Source: an uncultured Paraprevotella sp. (GTDB lineage Bacteria; Bacteroidota; Bacteroidia; Bacteroidales; Bacteroidaceae). From it: 47,977 nucleotides of DNA. Of this stretch, positions 35,978-44,147 are shown piece by piece. Position 1 is the first letter of the stretch. Every line of letters starts with the position of its first letter. The stretch spans positions 1 to 47,977 of the forward strand of contig CALUIV010000024.1 of NCBI GenBank assembly GCA_944320775.1, written 5' to 3'. Under the pieces are notes generated by a model. That model was given only the letters and a program-made list of their open reading frames with translations. It searched no databases and had not been told where the DNA came from. The translations under genes and the position numbers were made by a program.

Positions 35978-37186
35978 ATGAAAGGAAAAAGGATGAGTAT
36001 CAATATGAAAACATATTTCAGGAACAAAGACTACAGTCAAAGACTGGTTCAAAAAGTACAAAAAGTCACACAAACAATTGCGACACTTTTCGTCGTAACG
36101 TTGCTGGGCAGTTCATGTGCCGAGGAAAAGCAATTGACACCAACAGCCATCCCCGACTATCCCATCACAAAAGGCGTGTCGGCACCGTTTGCCGGATTTA
36201 TCGGCGACTGGCTCATTGTGGCCGGAGGATGCAACTTCCCGGATACACCGGCTGCTGAAGGCGGCAAAAAGGCTTATTATCGGGAAATTTACGCCTACAA
36301 TACAGCTGATCCGGAAGCACAGTGGGTTCGTCAGACAGACCTGCCGTTTGCCGTTGCTTATGGTGCATCGGTCGAAACACCCGACGGATTGGTTTGTATC
36401 GGGGGAATGAACGCAGATTCGCTGATCACCTCCGTCGTCCGGATCGAACAGACGGAAAAGCCGGATTCGTTCGCCCTGAACATGCTGCCTGCACTGCCCA
36501 CGCCGATCGACAACGGTGCGGCAACACGGACGGGAAACCGAATCTACCTGACCGGAGGCAACCAGAAAGACGGAGAACAGAAACTATATGCCCTGAGTCC
36601 GGCCGAAGAATATTGCTGGACGGAACTCAGCGAATACCCCGGACAGAAACGCATACAACCCACCTTGCTCTCCGACGGAGGAAACGGTTTGTATCTCTGT
36701 GGCGGATACACCGTGAAAAACGACACTTGTTTGTTGGCCGAAGAACTGTTACGCTATGACACACACGATCAGATCTGGACAGTCGAAAGCCGATTGCCCG
36801 CCGACCAACATGGAGCACCACGCTGTTTCGTTGGAGGAAGCGGGACGACGTATAAAGAACAGCTGATCCTGACCGGAGGCGTAGATTATCAGATTTTCAA
36901 AAACGCAATCGAAGGACGGGCACCGGCCGACTACATGAAGAAAGCGCCCGAATGGTATCGCTTCAACAGCGACCTGCTCCTCTACGATACAAACACGCAC
37001 GAATGGAAAACCGTCAATGGTCCGAAAGGTATGGCGCGTGCCGGAGGTATCTTGCTCCATAAGGGAAATACGCTTTATATGGTTTGTGGCGAAACCAAAC
37101 CGGGTATCCGCAGCAATCGGATATCAATTTACCCCATGCCGGATGACGGGGAGAAATCTGAGGAAAGATATTATCGACATTCCTGA
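35978..37186 (+). CDS. Kelch-repeat cyclically permuted mutarotase (NanM-like)
   Basis: A 402-residue exported Kelch beta-propeller of the cyclically permuted mutarotase family, related to N-acetylneuraminate epimerase NanM. Diagnostic text includes GDWLIVAGGCNFPDTPAAEG, VCIGGMNAD, IYLTGGNQKDGEQKLYAL and LILTGGVDYQIF; six blades are suggested. The hydrophobic segment and LLGSSCAEE suggest a lipoprotein, with alternative starts at 35993 and 36005 that give a shorter n-region. NanM interconverts sialic acid anomers in the periplasm. No nanA, nanE or sialidase gene is nearby, so it is an orphan here and its sugar is uncertain. Confidence 0.88.
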   Translation: MKGKRMSINMKTYFRNKDYSQRLVQKVQKVTQTIATLFVVTLLGSSCAEEKQLTPTAIPDYPITKGVSAPFAGFIGDWLIVAGGCNFPDTPAAEGGKKAYYREIYAYNTADPEAQWVRQTDLPFAVAYGASVETPDGLVCIGGMNADSLITSVVRIEQTEKPDSFALNMLPALPTPIDNGAATRTGNRIYLTGGNQKDGEQKLYALSPAEEYCWTELSEYPGQKRIQPTLLSDGGNGLYLCGGYTVKNDTCLLAEELLRYDTHDQIWTVESRLPADQHGAPRCFVGGSGTTYKEQLILTGGVDYQIFKNAIEGRAPADYMKKAPEWYRFNSDLLLYDTNTHEWKTVNGPKGMARAGGILLHKGNTLYMVCGETKPGIRSNRISIYPMPDDGEKSEERYYRHS

Positions 37187-37193
37187 TAAGCAC

Positions 37194-37236
37194 AAAAAAA
37201 TCCGTATCAGACGATCGTGCCTGATACGGATTTTTA
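37194..37236. terminator. Bidirectional terminator between mutarotase and AspT-like genes
   Basis: ATCCGTATCAG pairs with CTGATACGGAT around a 10-base loop, with seven A before and five T after, so it serves both converging genes. Confidence 0.88.
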
Positions 37237-37255
37237 TTTGTATCCTCACCGCGCA

Positions 37256-38851
37256 CTAAAGGAACACGGCAATCAACTGAATGAACAGGATAAGGAAGAC
37301 CATGGCGATTGGATAAACCGTGGCGTAAGCTACACCAGGGATGTTGCTGTCGACCATCGAATCGGCCGCAGCCAGACCCGGAGTGCTGGTCATGCCACCC
37401 GTGATGGTGCCCAGCATGTCAAGCATGGATATTTTAAACACAAAGATACCCAATATGGCCGCTACAAGCATCGGCACCAGCGTGATGGCTGCACCGACAC
37501 CAAACAAGACCCAGCCGCTCTCCTGAAACGTAGCGACCAGATTCTGACCGGCCGACGTACCGACCTCGGCCAGGAACAGAAGCAAACCGAACTGACGGAG
37601 CAACTGATTGGAAGGACCGGAAAGATGCCACAGGATGGGGCCCGTTTTTCCCACTGCACTCAGGATAAGCGCCGTGAGCAACACACCGCCGGTCAGTCCC
37701 GGCGAGAAGGAAACACCACCCGGGAAGGTAATGCTCAGTTTACCGACAAGCACACCCAGCACGATGCCTACGGCAATCGGGAAGAAATCGGTGTCGGACA
37801 GCAGTTTCACATTATTACCCAACAAACCGGCCACGCCGTCGATACCCGTGCGCTCGCCTACAACCATCACCTTATCGCCAAACTTCAAAGCCAAATCGGG
37901 CGATGGAGACAAGTCGATGCCGCTACGGCGTACACGCGTCACCGTACAACCGAAGTTCTTTTGCAGATTCAGACTACCCAGTTCTTTGTTGACCATATCT
38001 TTCTTGGTTACCAGGATCGACTCTACATTCTGACGCTCCTCCAATGGCAACTCACCCTCCTCGCGCTCGCCCACCATACGGGCCAGCTCGTTCAAAGCCT
38101 CTTCGCTGCCCACAGCCTGAATATAATCACCTTCCTGAAGGACACAATTCGGCGAAGGCATCAGAATCTGATCACCTTTCTTCACACGCGAAATAACTGC
38201 CCCCGTGACGACACGCACATTGAGCTGCACCAGCGAACGGTTGAAAACACCGGGATTGGTCACGTGGAAAACACACGTGTTCAGCTCCGGATATTTACCT
38301 ACCCGTTCACGCTCCAGACGGCGCGCCTCCTGCTCGAGGTCGACATGCATCAGTTTGGGCAGTAACTTGACAAAAAGAATCACACCGATCACACCAAACG
38401 GATAGGCGATACCGTAGGCAATGGATGCCAGGGGCGAATTGGTGCTGTCGATGGCTACGGCCAAACCAGGCGTACTGGTCAATGCACCGGCAATCAGCCC
38501 CACCACGCTCGGCGTGTCGAGCCCGAAGGCATATTTCAGCGCCACGGCTGTCAGCGAAGCCGAAGTGATAATCAGAATCGTAATGAGAATCAGCGTCTTT
38601 CCTTTCGAACGGAAAGAATCAAAGAATCCGGGTCCTGCCTGAATACCAATGGTATAGATAAAAAGCACCAGACCAAGTGTACCCAGCTCCTTAGGAATAA
38701 CAACACCAAAATGGCCGAACAGCAATGCGACGAAAATCACCGCCGATATGTCCAGCGAAAGCCCTTTCACCTGAATCCGGCCCAACAGGAAACCGAAAGC
38801 CACAATGACAAAAAGGGCGAAGTAAGAAGAGTTAAAAAGATCTGCCCACAT
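37256..38851 (-). CDS. AspT/YidE-family transporter with two RCK_C domains
   Basis: A membrane protein of about 531 residues from the ATG at 38851 (MWADLFNSSYFALF); an upstream ATG at 38884 adds eleven residues. It has two hydrophobic blocks of five to six helices (about residues 10-175 and 360-531) that are internal duplicates: GVVGLIAGALTSTPGLAVAI and GTITGGMTSTPGLAAADS. Between them are two TrkA-C (RCK_C) regulatory domains with ILMPSPNCVLQEGDYIQAVG and DLALKFGDKVMVVG. This is the aspartate:alanine exchanger fold, also seen in YidE/YbjL. Substrate unknown, a small anion or amino acid being likely. RCK_C domains suggest ligand control. Confidence 0.9.
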   Translation of the reverse strand: MWADLFNSSYFALFVIVAFGFLLGRIQVKGLSLDISAVIFVALLFGHFGVVIPKELGTLGLVLFIYTIGIQAGPGFFDSFRSKGKTLILITILIITSASLTAVALKYAFGLDTPSVVGLIAGALTSTPGLAVAIDSTNSPLASIAYGIAYPFGVIGVILFVKLLPKLMHVDLEQEARRLERERVGKYPELNTCVFHVTNPGVFNRSLVQLNVRVVTGAVISRVKKGDQILMPSPNCVLQEGDYIQAVGSEEALNELARMVGEREEGELPLEERQNVESILVTKKDMVNKELGSLNLQKNFGCTVTRVRRSGIDLSPSPDLALKFGDKVMVVGERTGIDGVAGLLGNNVKLLSDTDFFPIAVGIVLGVLVGKLSITFPGGVSFSPGLTGGVLLTALILSAVGKTGPILWHLSGPSNQLLRQFGLLLFLAEVGTSAGQNLVATFQESGWVLFGVGAAITLVPMLVAAILGIFVFKISMLDMLGTITGGMTSTPGLAAADSMVDSNIPGVAYATVYPIAMVFLILFIQLIAVFL

Positions 38852-38881
38852 AAGATTAAAATGTTTTAAATGATTCTGCAA

Positions 38882-38889
38882 CAAAAATA
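38882..38889 (-). promoter_or_regulatory. -7 box of the AspT-like gene
   Basis: Minus-strand TATTTTTG fits TAnnTTTG, 30 bases before the chosen ATG. Its position before 38884 also disfavours the longer start. Confidence 0.5.
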
Positions 38890-39024
38890 ATTAAATCTTA
38901 ATCATAAAAAAAATAAAAACAAAAAATTAGTCCGTCCCTGCAAAAAAATACAACAAACAGAACTATTTATCGGACAAAGTGGTGAGTTTTTGGTTTTTAT
39001 TCGCCTGATTTTACTTTTTTTCGC

Positions 39025-39032
39025 TAACTTTG
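39025..39032 (+). promoter_or_regulatory. -7 box of serS
   Basis: TAACTTTG fits TAnnTTTG, 38 bases before the serS ATG. Confidence 0.5.
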
Positions 39033-39070
39033 CCGATTAAAAGAAACAAACTTTTAATTTTTGACAGGAT

Positions 39071-40360
39071 ATGCTTACATTAAAACAAATCACAGAGCAG
39101 ACCGAGAAAGTCATCAAAGGTCTGGAGAAAAAGCAATTCAAAGGTGCAAAAGAAGCTATTGAGCGCGTAATCGCAACAGATAAAACCCGTCGCGAGGCAC
39201 AGACCCAGCTCGACCAGAATCTGGCCGAAAGCAAAAAGCTGGCCGCACAGATCGGTGCCCTGATGAAAGCGGGCAACAAGGATGAAGCCGAAAATATCAA
39301 GGCAGAAGTAGCCAAACTGAAAGAAGCTGCCAAACAGTTGCAGACCGCAATGGACGAAGCACAACAGAGTCTGATCGAACAACTGTGCACCATCCCGAAC
39401 GTTCCTTATGACCTCGTACCCGAAGGTGTAGGTGCAGAGGACAATCTGGTGGTCAAGACCGGCGGTATGGAAACCGAACTGCCAAAGGACGCACTGCCTC
39501 ATTGGGAGCTGGCCAAGAAATACGATCTGATCGACTTCGATCTGGGTGTGAAGATCACAGGCGCCGGATTCCCGGTATATAAAGGTAAAGGTGCACGCAT
39601 GCAGCGCGCCCTGATCAACTTCTTCCTCGACGAGGCACGCCGCTCGGGCTACACCGAAATCATGCCGCCAACAGTAGTCAATGCGGCATCAGGATACGGC
39701 ACCGGACAGTTGCCCGACAAGGAAGGACAGATGTATCACTGCAACCTCGACGACCTTTATCTGATCCCGACTGCTGAGGTGCCTGTGACGAATATCTACC
39801 GCGACGTGATTCTCGACGAAAAGGATCTGCCCATCAAGAACTGTGCCTACACGCAGTGCTTCCGCCGCGAAGCCGGTTCTTATGGTAAGGACGTACGCGG
39901 ACTGAACCGTCTGCACGAGTTCTCTAAGATTGAGATCGTACGCATCGACAAGCCGGAGCACTCAGAGCAGTCTCATCAGGAAATGCTCGACCACGTGGAA
40001 GGCTTGCTCCAGAAACTCGAACTCCCCTACCGCATCCTGCGTCTCTGCGGTGGCGACATGAGCTTCACGGCTGCCATCTGCTACGACTTCGAGGTATACA
40101 GCGAGGCACAGAAACGCTGGTTGGAGGTTAGCTCCGTATCGAACTTCGACACCTATCAGGCCAACCGTCTGAAATGCCGCTACCGCCGTGCTGAGGACAA
40201 GAAGACCGAACTCTGCCACACCCTGAACGGTTCGGCATTGGCTTTGCCACGTATCCTGGCTGCCATCCTCGAAAACAACCAAACTCCGGAAGGCATCCGT
40301 GTGCCAAAATGTCTGGTGCCTTATTGCGGCTTCGACATGATCGACGACAAGCCTTTTTAA
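39071..40360 (+). CDS. serS: Seryl-tRNA synthetase
   Basis: Class II synthetase of 429 residues charging tRNA-Ser (and tRNA-Sec where present). The N-terminal long antiparallel coiled coil is at about residues 30-100, rich in Lys/Glu/Ala. Motif 2 is YTQCFRREAGSYGKDVRGL near residue 260, with LHEFSKIEIV, and motif 3 is NGSALALPRILAAILENNQT near residue 385. Normal length and complete. The nfnAB gene begins 43 bases downstream, so the two may share a transcript. Confidence 0.98.
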   Translation: MLTLKQITEQTEKVIKGLEKKQFKGAKEAIERVIATDKTRREAQTQLDQNLAESKKLAAQIGALMKAGNKDEAENIKAEVAKLKEAAKQLQTAMDEAQQSLIEQLCTIPNVPYDLVPEGVGAEDNLVVKTGGMETELPKDALPHWELAKKYDLIDFDLGVKITGAGFPVYKGKGARMQRALINFFLDEARRSGYTEIMPPTVVNAASGYGTGQLPDKEGQMYHCNLDDLYLIPTAEVPVTNIYRDVILDEKDLPIKNCAYTQCFRREAGSYGKDVRGLNRLHEFSKIEIVRIDKPEHSEQSHQEMLDHVEGLLQKLELPYRILRLCGGDMSFTAAICYDFEVYSEAQKRWLEVSSVSNFDTYQANRLKCRYRRAEDKKTELCHTLNGSALALPRILAAILENNQTPEGIRVPKCLVPYCGFDMIDDKPF

Positions 40361-40403
40361 AAACTGAGACATAGATTATACTTAACCCTATAAAGCGAAA
40401 AAG

Positions 40404-42767
40404 ATGAATAAAATCGTATCGAAAGAGCAGTTTTCGGAGAAGGTCTTCAAATTTGAAATCGAAGCCCCTCTGATAGCCAAAGCCCGAAAAGCCGGACACT
40501 TCGTAATCGTACGTGTCGGTGAAAAGGGCGAACGCATGCCGCTGACCATCGCCGGAGCAGACACACGCCGGGGCACGATTACCCTGGTTGTTCAGAAAGT
40601 GGGTCTTTCATCTACCCGCCTGTGCCAGCTCGAAGTAGGCGATGAAATCACCGACGTGGTCGGACCGCTTGGAAAAGCCACTCACATCGACAAATTCGGC
40701 ACCGTGGTTTGTGCCGGTGGCGGTGTCGGCGTAGCTCCCATGCTCCCGATTATCCAGGCTTTGAAGGAAGCCGGAAACCGGGTGATTTCGGTATTGGCCG
40801 GCAGAAGCAAGGATCTGATTATCCTGGAGGACGAAGTCCGCAAGAGTTCAGACGAAGTAATCATCATGACCGACGACGGAAGCTACGGACAGAAAGGTCT
40901 CGTCACGGAAGGTATCGAACAGGTGATCCTGCGTGAGAAGGTGGACAAATGCTTTGCCATCGGTCCGGCCATCATGATGAAATTCTGCTGCCTGCTCACG
41001 AAGAAATACGATATACCGACGGACGTGTCGCTCAACACCATCATGGTGGATGGTACGGGCATGTGCGGTGCCTGCCGTATTACGGTGGGCGGCAAGACAA
41101 AGTTTGTCTGCGTGGATGGTCCTGAGTTCGACGGACATCAGGTAAACTTCGACGAGATGCTCAAGCGTATGGGCGCCTTCAAAAAGGAAGAAGCCGAAGA
41201 GATGAACCATCTGGAGGCCGACTTCCAGGCACATATTGATCACGTAGGCCTGCACGTGAACCCTGAATGGGCAGCCGAGGCTGAAAAAATGGACACAACG
41301 ACTCCGCTCAGCGAACTGACCGACCGCAATGCGGCTTGGCGTCAGGAAATCCGCAAGAGCATGAAAGCCAAGGAGCGTACGGCCATCAAGCGCGTGGTGA
41401 TGAACGAGCTCGATCCGGTTTACCGTGCTACAACCCGCACCGAAGAGGTGAACACAGGACTGACCCGCGAACAGGCCATCACGGAAGCACGCCGCTGTCT
41501 GGATTGTGCCAACCCGACTTGTATGCAGGGTTGCCCGGTTAGCATCAACATCCCGTCGTTCATCAAAAATATCGAGCGGGGCGAGTTCCTCAACGCGGCC
41601 CGCGTGCTGAAAAGCACTTCGGCGCTGCCGGCTGTATGCGGACGCGTCTGCCCGCAGGAGAAACAGTGCGAAAGCCAGTGCATCCACCTGAAGATGAACG
41701 AACCGGCCGTAGCCATCGGTTATTTGGAGCGCTTCGCGGCCGACTTCGAACGCGAAAGCGGCAAAATGTCTGTGCCCGAATGTGCCGCGCCGAACGGAAT
41801 CAAGATTGCCGTCATCGGCTCCGGTCCTGCCGGACTCTCATTTGCAGGCGATATGGCCAAACAGGGATATGACGTGACCGTGTTCGAGGCACTGCACGAA
41901 ATCGGCGGTGTATTGAAATATGGTATCCCCGAATTCCGTCTGCCAAACAAAATTGTCGATGTGGAAATCCAGAATCTGGAAAAAATCGGCGTGCATTTCG
42001 TCAAAGACTGCCTGGTGGGCAAGACGATCAGCGTGAAGGAACTGGAGGACGAAGGCTATCGGGGTATCTTCGTGGGCTCGGGAGCCGGACTGCCTAATTT
42101 CATGGGCATACCGGGCGAAAACAGCATCAACATCCTGTCGAGCAACGAATACCTGACCCGTGTAAACCTGATGGACGCCTCAAATCCGGAAACCGACACC
42201 CCGATTCATCTGGCCAAGAACGTGATGGTCGTAGGTGGCGGCAACACGGCCATGGACTCTTGCCGTACGGCCAAACGTTTGGGCGCTGAACGCGTCGTCA
42301 TCGTCTACCGCCGTTCGGAAGCTGAAATGCCGGCACGTATCGAAGAGGTGAAACATGCCAAGGAAGAAGGTATCGAATTCCTGACCCTGCACAACCCGAT
42401 TGAATATCTGGCCGACGAAAACGGAGCCGTAAAGGCCGTTGTTCTTCAGAAAATGCAACTGGGCGAACCGGATGCCAGCGGACGTCGCAGCCCTGAACCG
42501 ATCCCCGGAGCTACCGAAACACTCGACATTGACATGGCCATCGTGGCGGTCGGCGTATCGCCCAACCCGATTGTGCCGACTTCAATCCAAGGACTTGAAC
42601 TGGGCCGCAAGAACACTATCGTCGTGAACGAAGGCATGCAGACGAACATCCCGTGCATCTTCGCCGGAGGCGATATCGTGCGCGGCGGTGCAACGGTAAT
42701 CCTCGCCATGGGCGACGGACGTAAGGCAGCAGCCAGCATGCACGAATATCTGTCGGAAGAGAAATAA
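40404..42767 (+). CDS. Fused NfnA-NfnB: ferredoxin-NADP reductase / glutamate synthase-like subunit
   Basis: A 787-residue fusion of the two subunits of the NADH-dependent ferredoxin:NADP oxidoreductase (NfnAB) type. Residues 1 to about 280 match the PyrK/ferredoxin-NADP reductase half, with FAD/NAD-binding VVCAGGGVGVAPMLPI and a 2Fe-2S site CGACRITVGGKTKFVC near 220. Residues of about 350-787 match the GltD-type half: Cys-rich CLDCANPTCMQGCP and CGRVCPQEKQCESQC for two 4Fe-4S clusters, FAD motif IGSGPAGLSFAGDMA, and NADPH motif VVGGGNTAMDS. Separate nfnA and nfnB genes are the rule in Clostridia and Thermotoga; fusion fixes the stoichiometry. It probably balances NADH, NADPH and ferredoxin in the cytoplasm. 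Codons are GC-rich. Confidence 0.9.
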   Translation: MNKIVSKEQFSEKVFKFEIEAPLIAKARKAGHFVIVRVGEKGERMPLTIAGADTRRGTITLVVQKVGLSSTRLCQLEVGDEITDVVGPLGKATHIDKFGTVVCAGGGVGVAPMLPIIQALKEAGNRVISVLAGRSKDLIILEDEVRKSSDEVIIMTDDGSYGQKGLVTEGIEQVILREKVDKCFAIGPAIMMKFCCLLTKKYDIPTDVSLNTIMVDGTGMCGACRITVGGKTKFVCVDGPEFDGHQVNFDEMLKRMGAFKKEEAEEMNHLEADFQAHIDHVGLHVNPEWAAEAEKMDTTTPLSELTDRNAAWRQEIRKSMKAKERTAIKRVVMNELDPVYRATTRTEEVNTGLTREQAITEARRCLDCANPTCMQGCPVSINIPSFIKNIERGEFLNAARVLKSTSALPAVCGRVCPQEKQCESQCIHLKMNEPAVAIGYLERFAADFERESGKMSVPECAAPNGIKIAVIGSGPAGLSFAGDMAKQGYDVTVFEALHEIGGVLKYGIPEFRLPNKIVDVEIQNLEKIGVHFVKDCLVGKTISVKELEDEGYRGIFVGSGAGLPNFMGIPGENSINILSSNEYLTRVNLMDASNPETDTPIHLAKNVMVVGGGNTAMDSCRTAKRLGAERVVIVYRRSEAEMPARIEEVKHAKEEGIEFLTLHNPIEYLADENGAVKAVVLQKMQLGEPDASGRRSPEPIPGATETLDIDMAIVAVGVSPNPIVPTSIQGLELGRKNTIVVNEGMQTNIPCIFAGGDIVRGGATVILAMGDGRKAAASMHEYLSEEK

Positions 42768-42847
42768 CTTTATAATCATCCGGCAAAATTTCTTTTTGAA
42801 GCCAACAGACAAATAATCCCGCTTCATAAACAATAAGAATCTATATC

Positions 42848-42889
42848 CGAAGGATCTGTACACACTACCCCGTGCTTACAGATCCTTCG
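42848..42889. terminator. 13-base-pair hairpin after nfnAB
   Basis: CGAAGGATCTGTA (42848-42860) and TACAGATCCTTCG (42877-42889) form a perfect stem with a 16-base loop. No T-run follows, so it is either a weak terminator, a 3' stabiliser or a regulatory inverted repeat. Confidence 0.5.
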
Positions 42890-42967
42890 TGCTGAAAATA
42901 ACAGAAAAACAACCCAATAAATGCTGAACGAACAACAGCAGCATCTAAACAACTAAGGAAAAAGATT

Positions 42968-43336
42968 ATGAACGCACTCTACACCATCCTGCTCCTCATC
43001 AGCAGTAACATTTTCATGACTCTGGCCTGGTATGGCCACCTCAAACTTCAGGAAAACGGAACCTCATCAAACTGGCCGCTCATCGGAGTAATCCTTTTCT
43101 CCTGGATCATTGCTTTTGCTGAATACTGCTGCCAGGTACCGGCCAACCGAATCGGCTTTGAAGGCAACGGCGGTCCTTTCTCACTGATGCAACTCAAGGT
43201 GATTCAGGAAGTCATCTCGCTCATCGTATTTACAGTCATCGCCAACTTGATGTTTCAGGGACAAAGTCTGCACTGGAATCATCTGGCCGCCTTCGGTTGT
43301 CTGATTCTGGCCGTCTATTTCATCTTTATGAAGTAA
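42968..43336 (+). CDS. DUF486 (DMT-family) small membrane protein
   Basis: Inner-membrane protein of 122 residues with four helices, matching the DUF486 drug/metabolite transporter-like family (YdcZ-size). Conserved segments are SNIFMTLAWYGHLK and EYCCQVPANRIG. Function unknown. The gene is only 3 bases before ttcA, so the two are co-translated. Promoter not identified; the 200-base gap upstream holds the hairpin at 42848. Confidence 0.8.
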   Translation: MNALYTILLLISSNIFMTLAWYGHLKLQENGTSSNWPLIGVILFSWIIAFAEYCCQVPANRIGFEGNGGPFSLMQLKVIQEVISLIVFTVIANLMFQGQSLHWNHLAAFGCLILAVYFIFMK

Positions 43337-43339
43337 GCT

Positions 43340-44071
43340 ATGAAGCCTACTCCCGAACAAATTCTCGAACAGCGCATCTGGCGCCATTTCAGTAAAGGAA
43401 TCAAACAATACGGCCTGCTTGGAGAAGGCGACCGTATTCTGATCGGTCTGTCCGGCGGGAAGGATTCGCTCGCCCTGCTGGAGTTCATGGCCAAACGTGC
43501 CCGCATCTACAAGCCACATATCGAACTCGAAGCACTCCACGTGCGCATGTCGAATATAGCCTACGAAACCGACACAAGCTATCTCGAAGCATTTGCTGCC
43601 CAGCATGGCGTACAGCTCACCGTTCGGGAAACGGGATTTGATGCCAGCACTGATACACGCAAAAGTCCCTGTTTTCTCTGCTCATGGAACCGGCGTAAAA
43701 TGCTTTTTGAAACCGCCAAGGAACTGCAATGCAACAAAATTGCACTAGGACACCATCAGGACGACATCCTGCACACAACGCTTCTAAACTTCAGTTTTCA
43801 GGGACAGTTCTCGACCATGCCCGCACGGCTCTCAATGCGCAAGTTTGACATGACCATCATCCGCCCCTTCTGCATGGTGCGCGAAAGCGACCTGTCGGCT
43901 TGGGCAGAAGCGCAACAGTACGCCAAACAGAAGAAACTCTGTCCCTATGAACACGATTCGCACCGGACGGACATGCGCCGGATTTTTGACGAAATCGAAC
44001 GACTCAATCCGGAAAGCCGCCATTCGATGTGGAATGCACTCGAGCGGGAAGGTAAACTGATTGAAGAATAA
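43340..44071 (+). CDS. ttcA: tRNA 2-thiocytidine synthetase TtcA-like
   Basis: PP-loop ATPase of 243 residues that thiolates C32 of tRNA or a related position. The ATP-binding SGGKDSLALL starts near residue 37 and the CxxC motif PCFLCSWNRRKMLF near 110 supplies iron-sulfur/sulfur ligands, followed by LGHHQDDILHTTLLN. The C-terminal Cys of the family is present in KKLCPYEHDSHR. The length is short for TtcA (about 310 in E. coli), as in many Bacteroidetes. Coupled to the DUF486 gene by 3 bases. Confidence 0.85.
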   Translation: MKPTPEQILEQRIWRHFSKGIKQYGLLGEGDRILIGLSGGKDSLALLEFMAKRARIYKPHIELEALHVRMSNIAYETDTSYLEAFAAQHGVQLTVRETGFDASTDTRKSPCFLCSWNRRKMLFETAKELQCNKIALGHHQDDILHTTLLNFSFQGQFSTMPARLSMRKFDMTIIRPFCMVRESDLSAWAEAQQYAKQKKLCPYEHDSHRTDMRRIFDEIERLNPESRHSMWNALEREGKLIEE

Positions 44072-44118
44072 GCCTATAAATTGTCGTCGAATGTACTGCA
44101 CAATAAAAAAGAAATCGC

Positions 44119-44126
44119 TATCTTTG
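44119..44126 (+). promoter_or_regulatory. -7 box of the PD40 gene
   Basis: TATCTTTG fits TAnnTTTG, 21 bases before the ATG, with no clear -33 TTTG. Confidence 0.5.
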
Positions 44127-44147
44127 GAAAACTAAAAACCAAAATCC

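Noticed and set aside
37217-38365. 382-codon plus-strand frame opposite the AspT-like gene
   Set aside because: Low-complexity His/Gln/Arg-rich translation typical of an antisense frame.
35978-38851. Sialic-acid utilisation operon
   Set aside because: Only the NanM-like mutarotase is present; no nanA, nanE, sialidase or NanT-like gene, and the neighbour is on the opposite strand.
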